Program-made: the position numbers and the translations under genes
The notes under the pieces: model-generated
What the model was told of the DNA's origin: nothing
Databases searched by the model: none
Seen by the model: the letters and a program-made list of their open reading frames with translations, nothing else
NCBI GenBank assembly: GCA_001662425.1
Contig: BDDC01001399.1
Span: forward strand, 1-26,917
Length of the DNA: 26,917 nucleotides
Direction of reading: 5' to 3'
Source of the DNA: Chlamydomonas sphaeroides
Taxonomy: Eukaryota; Chlorophyta; Chlorophyceae; Chlamydomonadales; Chlamydomonadaceae
In this document: positions 10,574 to 20,445 of the stretch, piece after piece
How the letters are laid out: every line of letters begins with the position of its first letter
How positions within the stretch are numbered: position 1 is the first letter of the stretch

Positions 10574-12800
10574 TCACTCAGACTCCTCACCGCGACCCGG
10601 CTCCTGCCGCCCGCCACGGCGCAGCCGCAACCGCGACTCGCCCGCCCTCCGCGCCGCCCAGGCCTTGCGGAACCTCGCCGCTTTGCTGTCCCCGGCTGCA
10701 GTCGCGCCCGTGCTTACTTCGTCCTCCGCCGCCTCGGCGCTACCCGCCTCCGCCTGCACCGCCGTGTCAACACCTCGCGCCGGCTGTGAAGACACCGTCG
10801 CTGGGCGGAGCCCCGGCGCCGCGCTGCTGCCGTCAGGCCGCGCCACCTCATCTCCGGCACCACCGTCCGCCGTGGTGGCCTCGTCCGGCTGGCCATCCAC
10901 CTCCCGGTCCACGCCGCCCTCGTGTGCTGAACCGCCGCCGCGCGCCCTGTGGCCGAAGTGCGCCTCGTAGTCGCTGGCGTCACGGAACGAGGCGGGCGGC
11001 CGGGCCAGGCCCTGCTCCCTGAGGAGGCAAGCCCGTCAGGCCGCGGAACAGGCGTCAGAATGGTGGTTGGCAAATGCAGGTACGGCGTGCGGCAAGCCGC
11101 ACCTCACCGTGGCACCTGGCATGCGGGCCTCCTTCTGAGCCCATCCAAGCTGGCCCGCAAGCTCCTGCGAGCCTGAGCCCGCACACGACCCCCGCTGCAG
11201 CGCCGCTGTGCCGCCGCCTGCTGCCCGCCATCGGCCCACCACGCTACGGACGTACGGCAGGCGCACAACAGGCGCACCTGTACAGCGTGACGGTGCGGCC
11301 CTTGACGCGGACCACGCAGCAGTCCAGCGCCGCCTCCGCCACCCAGGCCACGAAGTCCGGCTGCAGGTCGCAGTTGGGCAGCAGCGCCAGCTGCGAGGCG
11401 ACAGCCCGGGGGCACAGGGACTAAGGCCCGTGCAGAAAAAGGCATGGCGAGAGGACTGCCCCTGCGGCCTTGCCGGGCCCCTGTTCGCCGCGCTGCGGGC
11501 AACGCACTGGCGCCCATTCCCTGTCTGCCCATGGACCCAGACCCCCACACTCCGATCGCTCACCCGGACAAGCTCGTGCCGCTCCAGCAGCTCGCCCGCC
11601 TGCGCCAGCAGCGCGCGGCTCAGCCCCTGCCGCCCCACCGGCAGCCGCACCAGCACGCCGCCGCCCGCCGCCGCCTCGGCTGCGCGCCACATCTGCGCCA
11701 ACGCGCGCGGCGGCAGCGGCGGCTGCAGGCGCTCGTGGGGCGGCACAAAGGGGATGCGCTCGGCCCCGGTCCCTGGCTGCGACGGTGCTGCGTCTGATGA
11801 CGTGGGCGCCTGCTCATCGTCGCTGCCGTTGAAGGCCGGGTCGGACTCGTCGAGGTCAAGATCCGAGTCGGAGGACGACGCGCTGACGGACTGGGTTGGA
11901 GCCGCCGCGGGTTGCGGCTGCGGCTGCGGCGGCCGGCTGCGGCTGCGCGGCGCTGCGGCGGCAGCGCCGGGCAGCGGCGCGCGCACGGTCGAGCCGACCT
12001 GCGAGAGGGGCGGTCAGGGGAGTACTTGGGACTGGCGCGAGCGGCAGGCGACTGCCGGACCTCGCCAGCGCCGCCAGGCGCGTTCGGCTGGATCGCAACG
12101 CGACACGGCCACCGTGGCCTCTTGCACCGCTCGGCCTTAGCTGTGCTGCGGTAGGACCTGGGCTAGGAAGTGGCAACCCATATGGGCTAGCCACGGTACT
12201 GAATGCCAACATGCTGCTGACTGGCAGCCCCACACGCCCTACAAGCACCTGCACAAAGTTGAAGGCTTCCTTTAGGGCCAATCCGGAGCCGCTGGCCTGG
12301 CCGCCGTCGCCGGGGCCGCCGTCGGCTGCGCTGGCCCCAACAGCAGCGCTGAGGATGCTGCTGTCAAAGGGCACGGGTTCGCCGGGGCCGCCTGGATCAG
12401 CAGCAACAGCAGCAGAGCCGCTGGGCCGCTGCGAGGGCCGCGAGCTGAGGCCTCGCAGCTGCAGCGCCGCAGGCAGCAGCGGGGTGTCGCGGGGCCCTGC
12501 GCTGGCACCTACAAGGCCCGATAGCCGCGACCATGGCCGTTGGAAGGATGCGACTACAAGAGCCTCGCTGCGTACGTTGCAAGCTGTGCGTCCCGCCGGC
12601 TGCAGGCTTCCACGACGCGCCGGCAGTCGCGATGCATCCGGCGAGAGAGCATCCGGCGGGTCGCAGGGTTCACGCGCGTTGTCCGTATGCTGATCCTCAC
12701 AGCTATTGGTAGACAAGCAGCTGGCGATATCGTGCAGGTTTGGCAGCAGCTCGCGTGCAGCTACGGAGCGAGGGCGCTTGCGCAACACCTGGTGCAGCAT
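10574..12800 (-). CDS. CRM-domain (YhbY-like) RNA-binding protein, probably organellar
   Basis: CRM domains bind RNA. In plants and algae they act in group II intron splicing and ribosome assembly in chloroplasts or mitochondria. Exons in transcript order: 12800-12249, 11998-11564, 11390-11278, 11018-10574; the total is 514 codons plus stop with phases 0, 0 and 2. The single CRM domain spans about residues 290-367: VLVRLPVGRQGLSRALL carries the GxxG RNA-binding loop (GRQG, 306-309), LLERHELVR is the conserved helix/strand, and CCVVRVKGRTVTLYR is the terminal strand, closely like bacterial YhbY. The flanks are low complexity and include an acidic Ser/Asp block in exon 2. The N-terminus MLHQVLRKRPRSVAARELL is basic and lacks acids early, as in an organelle-targeting peptide. 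The start at 12800 is the nearest ATG giving this peptide; an ATG further upstream in the same frame is possible. The gene lies downstream of the kinase-like gene on the same strand. Confidence 0.72.
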
Positions 12801-13489
12801 TGCTATGCGTATTTTCTGTACATGTGATGATGTAGCTCCTTTGCAGTGGCACAGCTTGTGGTGGCCGAAAACCGTGTCATGACCGTTCATCGCCCCTCGG
12901 GCTCCCGACATCTCGTGTCTTGCTTATGTTACACTGGCGCAGTGCATGCGCCCCCATGCGCCGTCTGCGCAACACTCCAGCATCGAATCTGCATGCATGT
13001 CGCCAACATGCCACGTCGGCACACAGCACCGGGTACCCATTTCCCATGGCCATCCGTGCCGCACAGGTGAGACTCGCCTGAGACGCCCCCACCGGCCCCG
13101 CGTTATTCAGGCAGCGCAGCAGCCTCTGCGCCCAAGCGCACAACCTCGCAAACACAAAGCACGTAACCGTATTGATGGCAACATAACAAGCACGCATGCC
13201 ACGCATCACGGCAGATAATCACTCGAGGATTGCGCCGGCCCCGCATCGCAGCGGCGGCGGCTCATGAGCGTTCACGTCAAGTCACGGTTGGGATCGCAAA
13301 CTTCCCCAGCTGCGCATGGGTGCATGGCTCGCCCAGCTGCACCCTTTTGACACAAGCCCATTGCCCACCACCACCCGACCCTGTTCCCTACCAGACACCA
13401 GCACACCTGCGCCAGGCGCCCTCAATGACCAGCGCCCGGCGCCCTGTTCTCCAGACTGCTGTGGAGTCATGGCCTCCGCTGCGGTGGCC
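12801..13489 (-). other. Gap between the kinase-like and CRM genes (3' UTR plus short promoter)
   Basis: No gene is supported. A TTACA at 12929-12933, reading TGTAA on the - strand, would end a kinase-like transcript with a 3' UTR of about 570 bases. That leaves only about 120 bases for the CRM promoter and leader. No TATA box was recognised for the CRM gene. Confidence 0.5.
12929..12933 (-). terminator. TGTAA poly(A) signal candidate for the kinase-like gene
   Basis: On the - strand this reads TGTAA, 557 bases after the stop codon of the kinase-like gene and 129 bases before the CRM start codon. It is the right strand and place for a volvocine poly(A) signal; a chance match cannot be excluded. 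Confidence 0.45.
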
Positions 13490-16400
13490 TTACGGCGCCA
13501 CCGGCGGCGGCACCTCCGCACCCTCCGTCAGCTTGTGCGCCTCCTCCCGCTCCCTCGGCGTCGTCTTGCAGCTACCCGCCGGCAGAACCGGGTGCATCGC
13601 TGGGTCCGTCGCCGCCACCGCCGCCGGCGTCGCGGCGGTGGCGGCGCCGCTGCCGCTGCCCCGGCCACCGCGGCTGCTGGCCGAGGTGCTGCCGACGGCG
13701 GCGCCAGCCGCCAGCGGCGGCGCGATCGTGCCTGAGCCCGGCGGCGTGGCTGCTCGCGGCGGCGCCGCCGCCGCGGCGCCGCTGGGCGAGGTGCCGGCGC
13801 CGCCGGCGCCGCCGGCGCCGCTGCCGTCGGCCGTCGCGCTGGGCTCTGGCTCCATAACCATACCGGTTGTTGAAGGAACCATCCAGGGGGAGGGCACCTG
13901 CGGCGTCGTGGAGGGCACGGGCAGCAGCAGCAGCGGTTGGGGCCGGCGACAGCTTGTTCAGCGAGCAGCAGGCAATCTGGACACCTGCTCAAGTGCCTGA
14001 GCCGCGGCCCGCCATCCTGCCGCCCGCCGCCGTGGCACGCAGGCAGCCACAAAGGCGCCGACCGTTCGCACGCACGACGGTGCGCAGACTCGCACGCCCG
14101 GTTCTGTCCGGTGGCCGAGCAGCCACACCCAGGACAGCGCAGCTGCGGACCCGGCGCTCCACTCTAGTGGCACACTGCCTTGTTGACCCCGCCCGCGGCC
14201 CCTCACAGCAGCGCCCCCGCCCGCGTGCTGGCCCCTCGTTGCGCGGCCCCACCTCCGCCAGCGGCCCCGACACTTCCGGCGAGTGGATGACCGCCGCGCT
14301 GAGGTGCGGCATGGGCCGCGCGGGGGGCTCGGCGTCGTCGCCCTCGCCGGGCGGCAGCAGCGCCAGCAGCTCGGCGCCGTTGAGGGCGGGCGCTGCGGCA
14401 CTGCCAGCGGCGGCGGCGGCGCCGCTGCTGCTGCCGCTGCCAGTGCCGGTGGGGTTCAGGTTGGCGGCCGCTGCCCCGGCGACGGCGGCGGCGATCTCTG
14501 CCGGATCCGGCGGCGCCGCCGTGGGTGGCGGCGGCGGCGACGGCGCCTGGCGGCCGGAGCTGGGCCGCTGCGCGTGGCTGCTGTTGCTACCGCTGCGTCG
14601 CATCTCGCTGCTAGCGGCCGAGTCGTGCGCCGCCGTCGGCGTCGTCAGCCGCCGCGGCAGCACCGCCGCTGTGGGACTGACGGTGGCACTGCGGCCGCCG
14701 GGGCCGATCTCCGATAGCGTGACGGCGCCACCGGCGCCGCCGTCGGCGGGCGAGAACTCCGTGACGACGTCGGCGATCTGCGGCGGCGCGGCCGTCGGTT
14801 GCGGCAGGAACGCCGGCGACTTGGTCGGCGCGGCGGCGTCGCCGCCGCCGAGGGACTTGTTCGAGCCGCCGCCGCCGAGGGTGGCGGTGGCGGCAGCGGG
14901 CTTGCCGCCGCCGAGCTTGCCGTCGCCGCCCTCGTCGATCGACCGCGCTGACAGCTGGGGGTCGTCGCCGGGCAGGCCGCCGCCGAGGCCCTTGAACGTC
15001 AACGGCTGTAAGGAGCGGGCGGTTGGGCTGTACGGACGAGCGGTGTTGAAGGAGCCCTTGCGGGAGCCCATGGCGCTGCCGCCGCCGGGCACGGCCACTG
15101 CGGCCACACCGCCGCCGGCACCGGCGGCGGTGCCGTTAGCCCGGCCGTCGCGCACTGAGCCGCTCTCGGGATCGAGACCCTCCTCGTCTCCCTCTGGCAC
15201 CCTGCAGGACCAGTAGCCAAGGCGGGAGCAGGAGCCTACATGTGGACGGAAGAAGGCATTAGCAGCCCGATGCATCCTATAGATCCCACGCAACCTCAGC
15301 AGCCTCAGCAGCCGGCACTCCGACTGCCAGTCCCGGCCAACCTCACCCCTCCAGGTCGTCCCGCGAGCGGCCGCGGCCGCCCGGCAGCATGACAAACGCC
15401 TTCTTGCCGTCGGCCCCGCCGCCCGCGCCCGCTGCTCCGCCGCCGCCTGGGCCGGCCGGGGATGCCCCGGGCGGGGGGCCGGAGAGGGCAAGGCTGTTGC
15501 CGGAGCCGCCAGGGCCTGCCTGGTCCTGGTCGGGGGCCACCTGGGGAAGAGAAGGCGGCGGCGACAGCGGGGAGGGCCAGAGGGATGAGTAGGAGGGACG
15601 ATGGCGAGCGGTGGGCGATGGTAGGGGCCCAGACGGGCTGGCCAGCGGCGTGCGGATGACCCTGGGGCATGCGGGGCCGGTGCGAGCGCCCGCCGCTCCA
15701 CCGCTAGCTGCTCACGGCTCGCCAGCGACTACATCAGCATGTGCACCAGCCCTGTGCCCCACAACCCTGGCACCGCCGCCCTAGCTCCATGCCCTCCCTC
15801 CTTCCCTCCTCCCTGCTGCACACGCCCCGGGTCTCCACCTTGTGGCCCATGCTGGACCAGCGCCAGCACTAGCACGCGGCCTCCTCTTCCCCTCCCCGCC
15901 CCCTGCTCCACACACACGGGTCCACTATTATCCTTATACTTATTTCTGAACACACGGGTCGTCTTCACCTAACACTTGAATACACGGGTCGTGTTAACTA
16001 CATGCCCCTATTCCTGAACACAGGCTCCCGGGCCCCACCTTGTTGCCCATGATGGATCGCGCCATGTTGCCGATGCTCTTGGTCAGCTGCCACGGCCCGC
16101 GGATGCCGGGGCCGTTCTGCCCGCCGCGGCCCTCGTCGTCAGGCTGCGCCAGCAGGTCCTCCAGGCTGTTGCGGCGCTTGAGCCAGGTGAGCGGGTTGTA
16201 CCACCTGGGGGCCAGGCAGGGGGAGGCACCAAGGGGGAGCAGCCGCGCGGGTCATGGTGCCGAGTCGCGGGGCGTCGGCCGCTGCCGACGGCAAAAGCGC
16301 AGCACCGCCTCGCTGGCTGCGCTGTCCTTCCTGCAAGCCATCGCGTCTTGGTCTAAATAATCGATCAAACAGAATCGTCACTGAATGCACAGCATCGATG

Positions 16401-19400
16401 TCACATACGAGGGCTGCTTCATATCCTCTAGTGACCTCTCCTCCAAACTGGCTGTCCCACCTCCCCGAGCCTATCACCCCGAGCCATCCAACCCTGTCAT
16501 GCGGACCGCTACCACATCCCCTCGACTGCTGCCACAGGCCCTCACGCATGACCGCCGCTGCTTGATATTCTTCCTGCCAGCCCTCGCATCTTCGTCTATA
16601 GAGCCTATCGAACCGAACTGTTACGAAATCAATAGCATCAATGTATACACGAGGGCTGCTTCCTGCCCGTCCTGGCCACTCCTCCAAACTGGGTGTCCCA
16701 CATCGCGTAGCCCACCACTTCAAGCTTTCCTACTCTCTCATGACGGCCGCCGCCACAGGCCCCTGGCTGCCGCCACACGCCCTCACGCATATGACCGCCG
16801 CACGCCTTCCTTGCACCCGTCCCCGCCAACGCAGTACCCCAGCCCCCACCTCTTGCCGTCGTCCTCGTCGTCATCGCTGCCGTCCACGCCTCCGTCGCCC
16901 TCGCCGTTGCCCACCCGGTAGTAGGAAAAGTCAATGTTGGGGATGGGGTCGTCGAAGTCCTCGGGCGGCTCCCAGTCCAGGTTGGTGCGGATCCAGGGGT
17001 GCGTCAGCAGCTGGGTGAGCAAGGAAGAGGGGAGGGAGGTCGGCGCAATGAGCTGGTGTGATGACAAGGGAGGGGCAGCGGAGGGTAGCAAACGGGAAGC
17101 GCTGGGCGCGGGCCGCGGGCCGCTCCTGGCCCCAGACCACAGCGGCCGCAGCATCTCCCACATCCCGGCCGCCTCCCCGGAGGCCGCACCTGGCGTGCGG
17201 TGGGGCGCTTGGCGGGGTCCTTGGTCAGGCACTGCGCGGGGGAGCGGGCGGCGAGAAGGGACCTAGGAGCGGCGGGCTTCAGGGCAGGGCGCGGGCGGGG
17301 CAACGCCCCTTCCCCTCTATCCCCGTCCTCCCCGCTACCCGTGCTCTGACCGGCACGAACCCTGGCCCAGTCCCCCCTCCCGTCTCCCCCCGCCGCCCTG
17401 GCCCCACCTGGTCGATAAAGTCCACCGCGTCGTCGCTGAGGAAGTCGGGGTACTCGGCCTCCCGCAGCAGGATGGCCTCCACGGTGGTGTTGGGGTCGTC
17501 CGTGTTGAAGGGCGGCTGCCCCACGAGCACATCGTAGGCCATGACGCCCACACCCCACAGGTCCACCTGGACGCAGGGGGTGAGCGAGGTGCAGCGCAGC
17601 GCAGGCGGTGGTGAGCGCACCGGCTCAAGCCTTGTGGACGTGCCGAGACCGCTGGGGTGGAGCGCGGGGCGGCGGGCATGGGGCTCGACACGGGCAGCTG
17701 AGCCCCCGCGGCCAATGTGCGCCCCCGACTGTTGCCCTCAGCTGCCCGGGCAAGGGGAGCAACAGGCCCTGCCCTACCCGCCCCTGCCCTGCCTTTCCCT
17801 GCCACGCCCCCGCCCTTACTTTGTAGTCGTAGTGGGTGACGTTGTGCTGCTTGGCGTTGGGTCCGTTAAGGATGAAGACCTCAGGCGCCACGTAGTCCAG
17901 CGTGCCCACCATGTCCTTGGGGTAGCTGCGGGGAAGCGGGGTGTGTGGGGTTTGGGCAGGGAGGGGGCGGAGGGGAGGTATGCCGGATGGATGAATGGGA
18001 CAGGAGACAGCGAGGCACGGATAGGGCAGGAGCGTCAGCAGCACAGCGGAGGAGGTGGCGACCGTCTCCCGCTCGCCCGCTGGCTGCCTGTGCCCGCGGC
18101 CGCACCTGTATCTGTTGACGTCCCACGACAGGAAGAAGCCCGACAGCTTGGCCACCTTCTCGCTGTTGAACAGCACGTGCTCGGGCTGCGGTGTCGGGAT
18201 GGGAGGGTTGGGACAGGGATGCCCAGGGCTCAGGCCGCTGCGGCGGCGAAGGATGCAGTGTTGGTTCTGCCCCTTGCAAGCTCCGCTTTCCAGCCCTCGC
18301 CCTCGCCCCTGCATCGCCGCCGTGCCCACCTTGATGTCGCGGTGGATGACGCCCTCTGCGTGCAGGTAGGCCAGCGTCTGCAGGATGGGCAGCAGCACCT
18401 GGCGGTGAGGCGAGGCATGGGAAGGTGGCACGAGGGACGTTAAGACAGCGGCACAGGGCTGAGCGAGCGGGGCCGTGGAGCCGTGACGCGGGTGTCGTGG
18501 ACAAGCCGGGACGGGGCAGCCCAGGACTGGACAACAGCTGCCCCACCAGGAACACGTCCTTGTAAGATCCAACACTGACGGCTGAGCCCAACGCAGAAGC
18601 CAGTAGCCCCAGCGCACTCCAGCAGGGAAGCTGGAGCACCGCCGCGGGTGCGGGGATGTGCAGAGGTATGCGCGGATGCGGCGGGGTCGGACGCCGTCGC
18701 TGCCTCGGCTGCCACTGCAACCAGCAATACCAGCATCCCGCGCACGGCCCACCCCGCCACGCGGGCCGCGGCCTCTCCGCGGCCGCCCCTCTGCACCGCT
18801 CCTGCTCTCCCGTACAACTCGCGCCCCTGCCTGCAGCACCCCTGCCGGCACGCTGCCGCTGCCCATGGCGCAGGTCGCAGCTGGCTGCCGTACGGCGCCA
18901 GCCAGGCCTCCGCCCAGCCGCGTAAGCCCTGCCTCGCCAATCCCGTCGCCTGCTTGCCCTGTTGCCGGCGGCGGCCCTGCCCCGGCCGCACCTGCGACAC
19001 CAGCCAGCCCTCCTCCCGGATGGGCCCCGTGTTCTGCACGATGCGGTACAGGTCCCCCGCCGCGCAGTTCTCCAGCACCAGCCACCACCAGCCCTGGGGC
19101 GCAGCAGACGCAGCGGGAGGGGGCATGATGGGTGAGAGAAGGCAGGGGAAGAGAGGGGAGGGAGGCGGGAGAGGGGCAGGGGAAGGTTAGGCCGTGCCGA
19201 TAGCGCTGGGCTGCGCTCGCAGGAGGTTCTGCAGGGGGGCTCCGCCTGGCGATGGTGCTGGCTTGCCAGCCCTTGCTCGGGCCGGAGCCCTCACACCCAG
19301 GCCCCACGCTGGGGCCCCAGCTCGCAGCAGCAGCAGCAGGCCAATCCACCCCGGGCCGCTGTCATGGACAAGCCCAAACTGCGCGCGTGCCGCTCCAGGA

Positions 19401-19957
19401 TAATCGAAACCCTTTGTGCCCCACCTGGTCCTCGAACGAGTCAAAGCACTTGAGGATGAAGGGGCACTGCGCGCGCTGCAGCAGCGACACCTCGCTGAAG
19501 ACGCGCTGGCGCGTCTGCATTGTAAGGCTTTCGCGCGAGTACCCTTTCAACACGACCACGCCGCCGCTGTACATGCAGCGGGCGCGGTAGACCACGAAGC
19601 TGGGGATGGGTGGGTGAGGGGTGGGGACATCGTGACACCCGGGCCCAGGCGGGTGGCTCGCTGCGCCGACGGCCTCACCCTTGCTCCTTGTGCAGAAGGA
19701 CCTTATTCTTGAAGTCGTCGAGCTTTTCGTAGAAGCGGCGCTTGAGCTCATACTTGTTGAGCTTACCGAAAAAGGACCTCTGACTGAAGCTGCTAGCAAA
19801 GCTGTTCACGCTCCGCGTCTCGCTGCATGTTGCAGTGAGCGCGGCACAGGGCGCTTAGCAACACTCAGGACGTCCACATGCCTCGGTGGGGCGCGTTTCC
19901 CATCGGCCTAGACGACTTAAGTAATGCGTACCTGTCGGCAACGCTGCTCGCCGGCAT
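13490..19957 (-). CDS. Protein-kinase-fold protein, predicted pseudokinase, with long disordered tail
   Basis: Exons in transcript order: 19957-19932, 19822-19679, 19599-19425, 19093-18992, 18398-18330, 18185-18106, 17925-17820, 17566-17408, 17231-17190, 17010-16850, 16204-16039, 15540-15347, 15201-14253, 13897-13490; the total is 926 codons plus stop with every phase matching. The Ser/Thr-kinase fold covers about residues 50-308: K75 (VVVLKGY), helix-C E93, catalytic-loop HRD with D170, GTLDYVAPEV (206-215), DLWGVGVMAYDVL (from 236), the subdomain XI-type KRPTA and HPWI (305-308). The Mg-binding Asn is His (HRDIKPEH, H175), and DFG is GFF (188-190, in KLSGFFLSWD). The Gly-rich loop is reduced to EQGFVVYRA. 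Weak or no phosphotransfer is therefore expected, and a scaffold or allosteric role is inferred. The tail (309-926) has an acidic block DGSDDDEDDG, a conserved-looking WYNPLTWLKRRNS segment, then Gly/Ala/Pro/Ser-rich sequence. No family name is assigned. The last two junctions (15201, 13897) rest mainly on phase. Confidence 0.85.
15813..16040. repeat. Degenerate short repeats with a copy of an exon/donor boundary, in a kinase-gene intron
   Basis: Within the intron 15541-16038, positions 15826-15859 resemble 16026-16058, the real exon end MGNK plus its GT donor, exactly 200 bases apart. Between them a motif around ACACGGGTC recurs near 15914, 15952 and 15982, with weaker versions at 15820 and 16018. 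This suggests tandem expansion of a unit derived from the exon boundary. Confidence 0.7.
16328..16815. repeat. Two diverged tandem repeats of about 243 bases in a kinase-gene intron
   Basis: Unit 1 starts at 16328 (TTCCTGCAAGCC...) and unit 2 at 16571 (TTCCTGCCAGCC...). Each holds in the same order a CGAGGGCTGCTTC element, a CTCCTCCAAACTGG element, and a CCCTCACGCAT element followed by CCGCC. A third partial start (TTCCTTGC) is at about 16806. The repeats fill most of the 645-base intron 16205-16849 and have no coding potential of their own. Confidence 0.75.
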
Positions 19958-20445
19958 CCTGTCAGGTCGCTACGAGTACCGTGCTGAGTCCGTGCGTTCA
20001 GCTCGCTTTCTTATAGCCCCCAGGGCGCCCAGGTGCGTATAGAGGTCAAAGGTTACGTTGGAATGGTGAAACGGTCATCGGGCGAGGCGTAACTCGGGCG
20101 TCGGGGTCGTGAGCATGCGCGCCGAGTTTACAAGCTCGCAATAGGTCAAATTGTAAAACGGTCGCCTTGTTAAATCAAAGGGCGGGCAGGCGTACGCGTG
20201 CTCAGCCGCGTCTGGAATGCCAATGCCACACACGCGCCCATCCCCACAGCCCCCGTCCTCCCCCGGCCGCGCAGTGCGAGTACTACCATCCCCCGGCCGC
20301 CTTTCAACACCAAATCCGCAGAACCCCAAATGATTACGCCGTATTATTGAAGGCGCACGAGCAGTCGGCAGAATGCGCTGAGCATCGGAACGCGACACCA
20401 ACTAGAGCCCCGTGCAACGTATTGTTTTGCACATCGCCAGTAGCC
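19958..20445. promoter_or_regulatory. Divergent promoter region between the kinase-like and WD40 genes
   Basis: 488 bases separate two start codons pointing away from each other. On the - strand the sequence reads GCTATAAGAA, a TATA box at 20011-20015, about 54 bases before the kinase-like ATG, giving a short leader if transcription starts about 25-30 bases downstream. No equally clear TATA box is seen on the + strand; GTATTATTGAA near 20340 is a weak candidate. Confidence 0.55.
20011..20015 (-). promoter_or_regulatory. TATA box for the kinase-like gene
   Basis: TATAA on the - strand in the context GCTATAAGAA, 54 bases upstream of the start codon at 19957. The distance and orientation suit a core promoter. 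Its position independently supports the tiny 26-base first coding exon. Confidence 0.5.

Noticed and set aside
13989..15701. One uninterrupted - strand frame of 570 codons
   Set aside because: Only part of it (15201-14253) is the real exon. The ends run into intron sequence, and splice phase links the exon to 15347-15540 and 13490-13897.
20167..20445. Upstream in-frame extension of the WD40 protein
   Set aside because: The ATG at 20446 has a strong GCCATGG context, and the upstream frame is Arg/His-rich with no motif. It overlaps the likely promoter.
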